Part shown: positions 8,002 to 15,903 of the stretch, in pieces
How the letters are laid out: each line of letters begins with the position of its first letter
Position numbering within the stretch: position 1 is the stretch's first letter
NCBI RefSeq assembly: GCF_020567525.1
Contig: NZ_JAJCVI010000001.1
Span: 682,001 to 746,000 of the forward strand
From: Halorubellus salinus
Lineage (GTDB): Archaea > Halobacteriota > Halobacteria > Halobacteriales > Natrialbaceae
Reading direction: 5' to 3'
Length of the DNA: 64,000 bases
The notes under the pieces: model-generated
What the model saw: only the letters and a program-made list of their open reading frames with translations
The model's database searches: none
What the model was told of the DNA's origin: nothing
Translations under genes and position numbers: made by a program

Positions 8002-9378
8002 ATGGACCGAGAGACGGCCACGCCCAGTGTCGATTCGATGCCGGGCGAGAAGGCGAAGCGGTGGGCTGACTACCATCAGGGGTTCTCCGCGCCGAGCACG
8101 TACGTCTACGACTTCGTGTGGGACGTCACCGAGGACTCGGAGGGACCGTTCTGTGTCGACGTCGACGGGAACGTGCTCATGGACTTCACGAGTCACGTCG
8201 CGGCCGCCCCCCTCGGGTACAACAACCCGAAGATCATGGAGAAGCTGGAGGGGATGGACGTCTTCGACCCGTCGAAGATCGCGGGCCAGGACTTCTACGC
8301 GAGCGCCGGCTGGCCGCCGGAGGACCCCGACCTGGCGACGCCGACACAGCTCATGGACCGCATCACGAGTGCGCTCAGTCACTACGACATGGACACCGTC
8401 TTCCTGTCGAACTCGGGCGCCGAAGCCGTCGAGAACGCCATCAAGGTCTCGTACCAGGACCGGGACGCGCACCGCGGCGTCTGCTTCGAGGGCGCGTTCC
8501 ACGGCCGGACGCTCGGCGCACTCAGCCTGAACCGCTCGAAGACCGTCCACCGCAAGGGCTACCCGGAGGTTCCGGGCATCATGAGCGTCCCGTACTGTTC
8601 CTGCCGCGGCGAGTGCCAGTGCGGCTGGCAGACGAACGGCCCCGGGGGGAACCTCCTGGCGGACAAGCTCCATCACGCACAGGGGAACGTCCACCCCGAC
8701 GAGGTCGCGTACATCATCCTCGAACCCGTCCAGGGCGAGGGCGGGTACCGCGTCCCGAACGAGGAGTTCATCGCCGACATCAAGGACATCAAGCACGAGC
8801 ACGGTATCCGCGTCATCAGCGACGAGATACAGGCCGGGCTGGGCCGCACCGGCGAGATGTGGGGCATCGACCACGTCGACCTGGAGCCGGACGTCGTCAC
8901 GAGCGCGAAGGGCCTGCGCGTCGGCGCGACCGTCTCGCGCTCGGAGATCTTCCCCGAGGAGAAGGGCCGCCTGTCGTCGACGTGGGGCGCGGGCGACATC
9001 ATCTCCGCGGCGCAGGGCGTCGCGACGCTCGACGCCATCCACGAGTACGACCTGCTCGAGAACGCTCGCGAGCGCGGTCGCCAGCTCCGCGAGATCATCG
9101 AGGACGCCGACCCCGAGTGCATCACGGACGTCCGCGGTCGTGCACTCATGTTCGCGGTCGAGTTCGACTCCAAGGACCGACGCGAGGAGGTCGTCAAGCA
9201 AGCGCTCGGCCGTGGCCTCCTCACGCTCGGCTGCGGGTACAAGAGCCTGCGGCTGCTCCCGCCGCTCGACGTCACCGAACGCGAGATCGAGCTCGGTGCG
9301 GACATCTTCCTGGACGCCGTGGACGCTGCCGGCCGCGACGCGCCCCTCGCGACCACGGACTCGAGCAACGCGTCCTGA
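8002..9378 (+). CDS. Class III pyridoxal-phosphate aminotransferase
   Basis: A 458-residue fold-type I transaminase. Recognisable blocks: VFLSNSGAEAVENAIK (cofactor phosphate binding), FEGAFHGRTLGALSL, EPVQGEGGY, ISDEIQAGLGRTGEMWG (the Asp that contacts the PLP ring nitrogen) and TSAKGLRVG with the Schiff-base lysine at about residue 303. Overall closest in look to GabT/ArgD-type omega-aminotransferases; the substrate cannot be read from the sequence. Odd feature: CSCRGECQCGW at residues 199-208 places four cysteines within nine residues, inside an insertion relative to ordinary GabT, and may bind a metal. The ATG is set by the promoter at 7970. A same-strand YcaO gene follows 88 bases later. 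Confidence 0.88.
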   Translation: MDRETATPSVDSMPGEKAKRWADYHQGFSAPSTYVYDFVWDVTEDSEGPFCVDVDGNVLMDFTSHVAAAPLGYNNPKIMEKLEGMDVFDPSKIAGQDFYASAGWPPEDPDLATPTQLMDRITSALSHYDMDTVFLSNSGAEAVENAIKVSYQDRDAHRGVCFEGAFHGRTLGALSLNRSKTVHRKGYPEVPGIMSVPYCSCRGECQCGWQTNGPGGNLLADKLHHAQGNVHPDEVAYIILEPVQGEGGYRVPNEEFIADIKDIKHEHGIRVISDEIQAGLGRTGEMWGIDHVDLEPDVVTSAKGLRVGATVSRSEIFPEEKGRLSSTWGAGDIISAAQGVATLDAIHEYDLLENARERGRQLREIIEDADPECITDVRGRALMFAVEFDSKDRREEVVKQALGRGLLTLGCGYKSLRLLPPLDVTEREIELGADIFLDAVDAAGRDAPLATTDSSNAS

Positions 9379-9466
9379 CGCCGCCGGCGGTTCGTCCGCC
9401 CGGACGTCGGTCCCCGTTCCGCGTCGACTCGTCGGCTTTTTCCCGTGCTCGTGTGACGTCGTAGCC

Positions 9467-11209
9467 ATGCACGTAGTTCTCGCGGGCGATGGCCCGGCGG
9501 TGGAGGCGGTGGCGGCGGCGCTCGCGGACGTCGAGTGCGACGTCGAGCGCGGCGACCCGGGCGACGTCGGTGACGCCGACCTCGGGGTCGTGGTCGCGGA
9601 CGTCGGTGCGAGCGCGTTCGGGACGGCGAACGACGCGGCGCTCGCCGATGGGTCGACGTGGCTCGCCGTGGAACGCGGTGGCCTCGGCGGGCACGCGCTC
9701 GCGGACGTCGACGCGGCGATCTCTGGGTTCGGGCCCGAGTCCGGGTGTTTCGAGTGCCTGGGGTCGCGCGTCGCGTCGAACCGCGACCCGGCCGCCGCGA
9801 CCGGCGATAACGAGGACGGGACCGCGCCGAGCGCTCGCGTCGAGCGTCTCGCGGGTGCGCTCGCGGGGAGCGAGGCCGCGGCGCTCGTCGCGGGCGAGCG
9901 GTCGTCGCTCGTCGGCGGCGTGCGGGAACTCCCCGGCGGCGAGCGCGAGTTCCTGCCCGTCCCGGGGTGTGGGTGCGGCGACGAGGTCCGCGACCGACGG
10001 GTGCGGACCGACCACCGCGACGTGACCCTCGACGAGGCACTCGCGGCGGCGGAGCGCGGGCTCGACGACCGCGTCGGGCTCGTCGCCGAGGTGGGCGAGG
10101 CCGAATCGTACCCGGCGCCGTACTACCTCGCGCGGACCTGCGACACAACCGCGTTCGCCGCCGGTCGCGCCGCGCCCCAGAGCGCGGGTGTGGACGCGGA
10201 CTGGAACGCGGCGTTCATGAAGGCGCTCGGCGAGGGACTGGAGCGGTACTGCGCGGGCGTCTACGACGCGAGCGACTTCGAGACCGCACCGCCGGCGGTC
10301 GTCGACGACGGCGTGACCGCCGAGGCCGTGGTCCGCGGCGCGGACGCGCCCGCGGTCGACCCCGAGGACCCGATCCGGTGGGTGCCGGGCGTCGACCTCG
10401 CGTCCGGCGAGGAGACGTACCTCGCGGCGGAACTCGTGCAGTTCCCGCCGCCGGCGGAACGGTACGTCGACGCCATCACGACGGGGCTCGGCCTGGGTTC
10501 GTCCGGCGCGGACGCGCTCGCGTCCGGGCTCTCCGAGGTGATAGAGCGGGACGCGACGATGCTCGCGTGGTACTCGTCGTTCTCGCCGCTGGAGTTGCGC
10601 GTGGACGCCGAGGGGTATCGGACCCTGGAGAAGCGCGCGCGCAGCGAGGACTTGGAGGTGACGGCATTGCTGGTCACGCAGGACGTGGACGTGCCCGTGG
10701 TCGCTGTGGCGGTGCATCGCGAGGACGGGGACTGGCCGCGGTTCGCGGTCGGCTCGGACGCCGCGCTCGACCCGGCGGCGGCGGCGACCGACGCGCTGGC
10801 GGAGGCGCTCCAGAACTGGATGGAACTCCGGTCGATGGGGCGCTCGGACGCGAGCGCGGAGGACGGCGCCATCGGCGCGTTCGCGGACTTCCCGCGCGCA
10901 GCGAACGCGTTCCTGGACGCCGACGGCCCGGTGCCGGCGTCGAGCGTCGGCCCGAACGACGCGCCGACCGGCACCGACCGCGTGGACGCGCTCGTCGACG
11001 CCGTCACGGACGCGGACCTGACGCCGTACGCCGCGCGACTGACGACGCGGGACGTCGACGCGCTCGGGTTCGAGGCCGTCCGCGTCGTCGTCCCCGGTGC
11101 CCAACCGCTGTTCACCGACGACCCCGTGTTCGGCGAGCGCGCGCACGCCGTCCCCGAGGCACTCGGGTTCGAACCCCGGCTCGACCGACGCCACCACCCC
11201 TATCCCTGA
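9467..11209 (+). CDS. YcaO-type protein with N-terminal ThiF/Ocin-like partner domain
   Basis: 580 residues. YcaO proteins use ATP to activate a peptide backbone amide, giving azoline or thioamide groups, or act on other substrates such as ribosomal proteins. The C-terminal 385 residues show the ATP-binding pattern (AFMKALGEGLERYCAG; GLGLGSSGADALASGLSEVI with ERD next; ALAEALQNWMELR) and the chain ends in HHPYP, the proline-rich C-terminus typical of active YcaO enzymes. Residues 1-175 look like a shortened E1/ThiF-like domain: a Rossmann-type start (MHVVLAGDGPAVEAVAAAL) and two cysteine pairs, C94/C97 (GCFECLG) and C168/C170 (GCGCGD), resembling the zinc site of the cyclodehydratase partner protein. 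Promoter-like ctttttc at 9436-9441. No obvious precursor peptide is adjacent. Function is inferred. Confidence 0.82.
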   Translation: MHVVLAGDGPAVEAVAAALADVECDVERGDPGDVGDADLGVVVADVGASAFGTANDAALADGSTWLAVERGGLGGHALADVDAAISGFGPESGCFECLGSRVASNRDPAAATGDNEDGTAPSARVERLAGALAGSEAAALVAGERSSLVGGVRELPGGEREFLPVPGCGCGDEVRDRRVRTDHRDVTLDEALAAAERGLDDRVGLVAEVGEAESYPAPYYLARTCDTTAFAAGRAAPQSAGVDADWNAAFMKALGEGLERYCAGVYDASDFETAPPAVVDDGVTAEAVVRGADAPAVDPEDPIRWVPGVDLASGEETYLAAELVQFPPPAERYVDAITTGLGLGSSGADALASGLSEVIERDATMLAWYSSFSPLELRVDAEGYRTLEKRARSEDLEVTALLVTQDVDVPVVAVAVHREDGDWPRFAVGSDAALDPAAAATDALAEALQNWMELRSMGRSDASAEDGAIGAFADFPRAANAFLDADGPVPASSVGPNDAPTGTDRVDALVDAVTDADLTPYAARLTTRDVDALGFEAVRVVVPGAQPLFTDDPVFGERAHAVPEALGFEPRLDRRHHPYP

Positions 11210-11300
11210 AGGACTCGCTGCCGTGCTCCGACCGGCTCGCGAGCCGCGGTCGTCCCGCCGCCGCCGGCTGCCACGCGTCAGACTCGTCTAGGTAGGGCTA

Positions 11301-11310
11301 GATTTAAGCC
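11301..11310 (+). promoter_or_regulatory. TATA-like element before the small two-CxxC gene
   Basis: gatttaagcc is the AT-rich block in the 170-base gap between the YcaO gene and the small gene at 11380. At this spacing the transcript would have a leader of about 45 bases. The small gene can therefore be expressed separately from the YcaO gene, though read-through is not excluded. Confidence 0.35.
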
Positions 11311-11379
11311 CCGGGGTTCGGTAACTATTATCACGGTGTTCTCTCGGATGCAAGCCCACGCACAGACAGAGGTGCACGT

Positions 11380-11562
11380 ATGACGACCGAATACGACCTG
11401 CCGTGCGCGACCTGCGACGGTCCACTCGCACGCGACACGGTCGCCCCCGACGACCTCGGCGTCGACGCGCCAGGCCCTGTTCCCGTCGCCACCTGCGAGC
11501 ACTGCGGGAGCCGATACTACCCCGCCGAAGCACTCGAAGTCATCGGCAGGGAAGCGAGCTAG
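11380..11562 (+). CDS. Small zinc-ribbon-like protein with two CxxC motifs
   Basis: A 60-residue protein with CATC near residue 10 and CEHC near residue 44, the four ligands of a small zinc ribbon, separated by an acidic linker; the C-terminus continues as SRYYPAEALEVIG. It belongs to the broad group of haloarchaeal zinc-finger microproteins under 70 residues, few of which have a known role. It lies 170 bases after the YcaO gene on the same strand. It might bind nucleic acid or protein, or could be a substrate or helper of the YcaO enzyme; only the cysteine pattern is seen, the rest is inference. Confidence 0.7.
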   Translation: MTTEYDLPCATCDGPLARDTVAPDDLGVDAPGPVPVATCEHCGSRYYPAEALEVIGREAS

Positions 11563-11664
11563 CGCGCACGAAAACCAGAGACAGCAGCGCAAGCAAGCAA
11601 AGAACGCCTCAGCGAGACCCCAGAACCGGCGGCCTGACGGCCGCCGGATGCTCGTGCGGTCGAT

Positions 11665-12978
11665 TCAGACGAGGAACGTTGCGCGGAGCATGTCCCGCGT
11701 CCCCGGGCCGAGCCCGACCGCGAGGATGGCGAGCAGGAGCATGAACGTGAACCGTGGGCTCTCCTCGAAGATCTGGTCGTCGAACACCCACACGACGAAC
11801 ACGGCAGCGACGAGCTTCACGAGGAGGAACGTCCACGCGTCGCCCGTTATCGCCGTGATGGACTCCGGGAGGACCTGCCCCGTGAAGTCCTGGACGAACT
11901 TGTTCACGGGATGCTTCGGTTGCAGGTCCGCGGTCGCGACCGGCACGAGCTCGTCGTACCAGTCGAGGCCGATGACGTTCGACACGCCGTCGACCGCCTG
12001 CCCCCAGATGATGACCGCGCCCATGTAGCCCGTCCCCTCGTTTATCTGGGGTGCGAACGCGCGGATGAGTCCCCAGACGCCCGCGGTCGAGAGCGTCGCG
12101 AACAGGAGCGTCAACACGGTGATGATCGGGTAGAACCGGAGTCGCGGGGGCGACGTCAGGTCCGTCGTGAACGCCAGTGCAGCGACGGCACCGACCGAGA
12201 GCACGAGGAGCGTGGTCCCCATCGCCGCGAGCGGGTACTCGAACGTGTCCGTGAACCCCTGCCGATGGATCCAGAGCGCGAGCAGGAGCGCTGCGAGCGT
12301 CAGGAAGAACATCGTGAAGTAGATGATCGGACTGATGAACAACGTGTTCAGCGGGTAGTCGAGCGCGAACGCGCTCGCCTCCGCCGGCAGCACGTTGTTC
12401 GCGTCCTCGAGCACGCGCAGCGCCCCACCGAGCGGGACGAACGGGAACAGCGCGTAGAACAGCGCCCGGTAGCGCGTCAGCTCCAACCGACGCAGGAGCA
12501 AGGCGACGCCCACGAGCATCACGAGCAGGATGACCGCGTACCCGACCTCCGAGTACACCGTGTACCCGGGTTCCGCGACCGGCCCCATGTTCGCGGCGAC
12601 GTCCGCGCTCGAAACCTGCACTTGCTCGCCGTCCGCCCACGCGACGTACCGCCAGCCCTGCGCGTCCGCGTACACCGGCCCCCAGAAGTAATGCCAGACG
12701 AAGTTCGCGTAGATCGTTCGCGTGAACGCTATCGATCCGAGTCCGAACACGACGAACAGGCCGGCGACGGCCGCCAGCCACGCCTGGAACAGCGACACCC
12801 CGAGTCGGTCGAGGAGGCCGCTCTCGGCGGGGTCAGGGTCGGCGTCCGCGTCGAACTCGGTCGCTCCCTCGTGCTCGAGTTCGTCGACGTTCACCCCGTC
12901 GTCCACGGTCGCGTCGTCGCGGGACCGGTCGTCCGCGCCCGACTCGTCGCCCCCGCGTCCGGGGTCGTCACTCGTCAT
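11665..12978 (-). CDS. DUF63 family integral membrane protein
   Basis: A 437-residue protein with an acidic cytoplasmic N-terminus of about 60 residues and then roughly nine hydrophobic helices (for example FQAWLAAVAGLFVVFGLGSI, GYAVILLVMLVGVALLLRRL and IIYFTMFFLTLAALLLAL). The conserved-looking loops LFPFVPLGGALRVLEDAN and GWRYVAW match the DUF63 family, a set of archaeal membrane proteins without a proven function; the charged residues within helices hint at an enzyme or transporter. ATG at 12976-12978. The adjacent Lrp gene is on the same strand but lies downstream of its own promoter region. Confidence 0.75.
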   Translation of the reverse strand: MTSDDPGRGGDESGADDRSRDDATVDDGVNVDELEHEGATEFDADADPDPAESGLLDRLGVSLFQAWLAAVAGLFVVFGLGSIAFTRTIYANFVWHYFWGPVYADAQGWRYVAWADGEQVQVSSADVAANMGPVAEPGYTVYSEVGYAVILLVMLVGVALLLRRLELTRYRALFYALFPFVPLGGALRVLEDANNVLPAEASAFALDYPLNTLFISPIIYFTMFFLTLAALLLALWIHRQGFTDTFEYPLAAMGTTLLVLSVGAVAALAFTTDLTSPPRLRFYPIITVLTLLFATLSTAGVWGLIRAFAPQINEGTGYMGAVIIWGQAVDGVSNVIGLDWYDELVPVATADLQPKHPVNKFVQDFTGQVLPESITAITGDAWTFLLVKLVAAVFVVWVFDDQIFEESPRFTFMLLLAILAVGLGPGTRDMLRATFLV

Positions 12979-13082
12979 GTTGGATACCAGCGGACGGCCC
13001 GCGTTTTACCCTTCCGGTCTTTCCCGTCGTCGTCACCAGACCGACCTCGTTGCCGACAGTGCGTCGTCGACCCGACGGCGCC

Positions 13083-13532
13083 CTACACGGGGAGTTCCTC
13101 GGTCTCGTGCTCGGTGCCGAGGACGACCATCGTCTGCGAGCGCGCGAACCCGTCCATCTGCGCGACCTCCTCGAACATCAGTTCGCGCAGCGCGTCCGCG
13201 TCCTCGGCGTACACGCGAGCCATCACGTCCCACTCGCCGGTTGTCAGGTGAATCTCCTGGACGCCCTCGACCGCGCTCAGTCGGTCGAGGGTGTCCTGCT
13301 CTCGGCCCTGCTCGACGCGGAGGCCGACGATGGCGGAGATACCGAACCCGACCTCTCGCGGGTCGACCTTCGCGTGATACCCTTCGATGACGCCCGCCTC
13401 CTGCATGCGGTTGACGCGGTCGTGAACGGTCGCACTCGACATGTCGATGCGTCTCGCGACCTCCGAGAACGGTGTGCGTGCGTCCTCCTGGAGGATGCGC
13501 AGGATCTCCCGGTCAGTGTCGTCGAGCTCCAT
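13083..13532 (-). CDS. Lrp/AsnC family transcriptional regulator
   Basis: A 149-residue two-domain regulator. Residues 1-50 form the helix-turn-helix (MELDDTDREILRILQEDART, then SSATVHDRVNRMQEAGVI), and residues 60-140 the RAM (ligand-sensing) domain with the usual GVQEIHLTTGEWDVMARVY segment. Such proteins form octamers and respond to amino acids. I chose ATG 13530-13532 because it gives the canonical N-terminus; the open frame extends to 13601 but adds a proline-rich stretch unlike the family. Divergent partner unclear; the next gene upstream on the minus strand encodes an inositol-phosphatase-like enzyme, 160 bases away. Confidence 0.92.
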   Translation of the reverse strand: MELDDTDREILRILQEDARTPFSEVARRIDMSSATVHDRVNRMQEAGVIEGYHAKVDPREVGFGISAIVGLRVEQGREQDTLDRLSAVEGVQEIHLTTGEWDVMARVYAEDADALRELMFEEVAQMDGFARSQTMVVLGTEHETEELPV

Positions 13533-13667
13533 GGATACCGACGGTTCGTCGCCCGGGTACAAGTGATTGACGGGGATTCGACGGCCGGGAATCGCCGTCA
13601 CCGACGAATCGACGGAGCGATTCCGGTCGACGTATCAGATGGTATCCTCGCCGCCGGGTCGAGGCGT

Positions 13668-13725
13668 CAGGCGTCGTCGTCGCCCGTTCGAGCTTCAGGC
13701 AGCGTCCTCGTCGCCCGTTCGAACG
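13668..13725. repeat. Imperfect tandem duplication of the 3' end of the inositol-phosphatase-like gene
   Basis: On the plus strand the segment starting tcaggcgtcgtcgtcgcccg at 13668 is repeated, with a few changes, from 13696 (tcaggcagcgtcctcgtcgc). Read on the minus strand the first copy ends the gene as RTGDEDAA-stop, and the second, just past the stop, would read RTGDDDA-stop in a shifted position. It looks like a small tandem duplication of the gene tail. Confidence 0.5.
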
Positions 13726-14519
13726 TCTTCGGCGGCCTGTGCGGCGGCCAGTACGTCCCCGTGGACCGCGCCGTTCGACGCCACCAGCCCTCGGGAGTCG
13801 TGCCGCCAGCGGTCGCCGTGGACGTCCGTGACGCGCCCACCGGCTTCGCGGACGAGCTGCACGCCGGCGATGGTGTCCCACGGGTTCGCCGCGACGTTCG
13901 TGTACGTCCCGCCGACGGCGCCCTCGGCGACGCTCGCGAGCGCGAGCTGCGCGCACCCGAACCGGCGGACGTCACCGAACCGTTCGACGGCGGCCGTACA
14001 CGCGGCGGCGTACTCGTCTCGCCGGTCGAAGTCCCACCAGATCGTCGGCACCGCGACGAGGCGCTCCGGGTCCGATTCCTCGCTCACCGCGATCGGGTCG
14101 TCGTTCCGCCGCGCCCCGTCGGGGCCGACGACGTACGTGTCGCCGAGCGCGGGCGCGACCGTCGCCGCCGCCACCGGCTCGCCGTCGACGACCGCCGCGA
14201 CGCTCGTCGCCCAGAAACGCATCCCGGAGACGTAGTTGTTCGTCCCGTCGATCGGGTCGACGACCCACGCCGGCCCCTCCTCGGGCACCGACTTCAGTTC
14301 GTCGTCCTCCTCGCCGACGATTGCGTCCGCGTCGAACTGGTCGCGGATCGCGTCCACGACCGCCGTCTGCGCGTCGCGGTCCGCCTGGGTCACCACGTCC
14401 GTCTTCCCGTCCTTCGTCTCCACGTCGATGTCCGTCCGGAAGCGCGACTCCGCGACGGCCGCCCCTGCTCGGGCCGCAGCCAGCGCGACGTCCGCACGAA
14501 CGCGAGCGTCCTCGGTCAT
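13695..14519 (-). CDS. Inositol monophosphatase family protein
   Basis: A 274-residue Mg2+-dependent phosphatase. The metal-binding motifs are intact: VGEEDDE (Glu in motif A region), WVVDPIDGTNNYV (motif with the DPIDGT signature) and the late NPWDTIAGVQLVREAGG motif. Archaeal members hydrolyse inositol phosphates and often also fructose 1,6-bisphosphate, so a gluconeogenic role is possible. ATG 14517-14519. Length is normal for the family. Divergent from the small gene at 14640. Confidence 0.92.
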   Translation of the reverse strand: MTEDARVRADVALAAARAGAAVAESRFRTDIDVETKDGKTDVVTQADRDAQTAVVDAIRDQFDADAIVGEEDDELKSVPEEGPAWVVDPIDGTNNYVSGMRFWATSVAAVVDGEPVAAATVAPALGDTYVVGPDGARRNDDPIAVSEESDPERLVAVPTIWWDFDRRDEYAAACTAAVERFGDVRRFGCAQLALASVAEGAVGGTYTNVAANPWDTIAGVQLVREAGGRVTDVHGDRWRHDSRGLVASNGAVHGDVLAAAQAAEDVRTGDEDAA

Positions 14520-14639
14520 GCTCGCACTGGCGAGAGCCGTACAAAAATGCCCTCCGATTCCCCCCGCAGACACCGGCGTGCGAGCGAGTGGACTCGCCAG
14601 ACCGACGCGGCTTTGTCGGCTCGCACGCCACCATCGTCC

Positions 14640-14897
14640 ATGAACACGCTCGCGAAACGCCTGTACAACGTCGCACCGGACCCGGTCACGCTCACGTTCA
14701 CCGACGACACCACCCTCGACCTCGCCATGGGTCACGCCGAGTTCTTCCAGGACGAACTCGAAGCGGAAGGCGAGACCGACGACGGTACCACGTACCGTAT
14801 CGTCGACGGCGACGACGACGACACGCTCCTCGTCGCCCGCGAGACCACCGACGGCTGGCAGATAGTCGGCGAAGCCGTCGACGTCGAACGCGCCTGA
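14640..14897 (+). CDS. Small acidic conserved haloarchaeal protein
   Basis: 85 residues: MNTLAKRLYNVAPDPVTLTF, followed by short strands and the acidic loop VDGDDDDTLLVARETTDGW and QIVGEAVDVERA. The alternating strand pattern suggests a small beta barrel. I do not recognise a named family. Single gene between the divergent inositol-phosphatase-like gene and the tRNA-Leu trailer region; no shared operon. Confidence 0.65.
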   Translation: MNTLAKRLYNVAPDPVTLTFTDDTTLDLAMGHAEFFQDELEAEGETDDGTTYRIVDGDDDDTLLVARETTDGWQIVGEAVDVERA

Positions 14898-14968
14898 GGA
14901 CGACCCCGACCGCACTCGAGCGACCGGTCGACGGCGGCGCAGCTGTTCGGTGTTCGAGTGAGAGTTTT

Positions 14969-15143
14969 GCGAGGGAAGAGCGCTCCCGGAGCGCCTTCCG
15001 CATCGACCCCGCCTCAAGCGGGTGCGATGCGAGGGAAGGGATTTGAACCACGGTCGCAACGGAGTTGCTCCCTGGCTCAAACCGCTTCCCCTGCATCTTG
15101 TGCGCCTGACGGCGCACGCGATGCGAGGGAAGGGATTTGAACC
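14969..15143 (-). repeat. Hairpin-rich repeats derived from the 3' end of tRNA-Leu(CAA)
   Basis: The last 21 bases of the tRNA (acceptor strand plus part of the T arm) together with five trailing bases occur again, identical over 26 positions: 15118-15143 and 15024-15049, 94 bases apart. A shorter third copy (gcgagggaag) is at 14969-14978. Between the copies are compact hairpins: GTGCGCC/GGCGCAC (15100-15117), GCAAC-GGA-GTTGC (15057-15069), CCCGC/GCGGG (about 15008-15022) and GCGCTC-CCG-GAGCGC (14980-14994). On the minus strand the copy at 15024-15049 can close a 10-bp stem with the bases around 15083-15093, giving a tRNA-like mini-helix. All lie downstream of the tRNA and could be co-transcribed with it. 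Confidence 0.6.
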
Positions 15144-15205
15144 CTTGGACCTCTACAGGAGCGGATCTTGAGTCCGCCGCCGTTTCCTGGCTTGGCTACC
15201 CTCGC
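15123..15205 (-). tRNA. tRNA-Leu (anticodon CAA)
   Basis: The minus strand from 15205 begins GCGAGGG and ends CCCTCGC at 15123, forming the 7-bp acceptor stem. The anticodon arm is GCGGA-CTCAAGA-TCCGC, giving anticodon CAA (leucine, codon UUG). The T arm shows GGTTCAAATCC, and a long variable arm lies between the anticodon and T arms, as expected for a class II tRNA. No intron and no encoded CCA. A TATA-like block (ggttttagcg on the minus strand, about 15230-15240) precedes it. The gap 15206-15396 holds no other gene. Confidence 0.95.
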
Positions 15206-15396
15206 ACGCGATTGCGTGTCGGCGGACCGCGCGCTAAAACCTTGCGGAGTGCGGTGACCTCGAACTCGGGTGCGGGGCCGTCGTCCGACCTCCCCCGGTC
15301 CGGCCTCGCAGGGTCGGTCCGTCGACTGGTGGCGGCAGTCGGAGGAGTACTCGCGGCACCCGATTGTTCTTCCGCGCCGAGCGCGTGGTCGGGCGT

Positions 15397-15882
15397 ATGG
15401 ACGAGCACACGAACGACCCGTCGGTCGGCCCGCCAGTTCGCGGCGACCCGACGGGGTGGGACGCCGACGCGGGCCGCTGGGAGCACGCGACGCTCCGGCG
15501 CGCGCTCGAGCACGGCGTCGCACTCTTCAACGCGGGTGCGTACCACGAATCACACGACTGTTTCGAGGACGAGTGGTACAACTACGGGCGTGGGTCCCGG
15601 GAATCCATGTTCCTGCACGGGATGGTGCAGGTCGCCGCCGGGACGTACAAGCACGTGGACTTCGAGGACGACGACGGTCTCCGGTCGCTGTTCCGGACCG
15701 CGCTCCAGTACTTCCACGGCCTCCCGAACGACATGTACGGCGTCGAACTCCTCGATATCCGCACGACGATGACGAACGCACTCCAGGACCCGACGGTCGT
15801 CGAAGGCTGGCAGCTCAGGCTCGACGGCGAGATCCTCGAAGCGACTGACGCGGACTACGCGTACGCCGAGCACGCCGACTGA
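15397..15882 (+). CDS. DUF309 domain-containing protein
   Basis: 161 residues. The segment [20 protein letters not shown] matches the DUF309 hallmark (FN-G-YHE-HD-FE--W), followed by [17 protein letters not shown], a second conserved helix. The family consists of small alpha-helical proteins in bacteria and archaea whose paired His/Glu residues suggest metal binding; no function is established. ATG 15397 gives the canonical length; an upstream extension to 15364 is unlikely. Convergent with the FG-GAP surface protein. Confidence 0.85.
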   Translation: MDEHTNDPSVGPPVRGDPTGWDADAGRWEHATLRRALEHGVALFNAGAYHESHDCFEDEWYNYGRGSRESMFLHGMVQVAAGTYKHVDFEDDDGLRSLFRTALQYFHGLPNDMYGVELLDIRTTMTNALQDPTVVEGWQLRLDGEILEATDADYAYAEHAD

Positions 15883-15903
15883 CGACGACCGCACCTCGCG
15901 CTA

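Noticed and set aside
14969..15205. Attachment sites bounding an integrated element at tRNA-Leu(CAA)
   Set aside because: The duplicated tRNA 3' ends are only 94 bases apart and no integrase gene is near, so no element lies between them; kept only as a repeat with a possible integration history.
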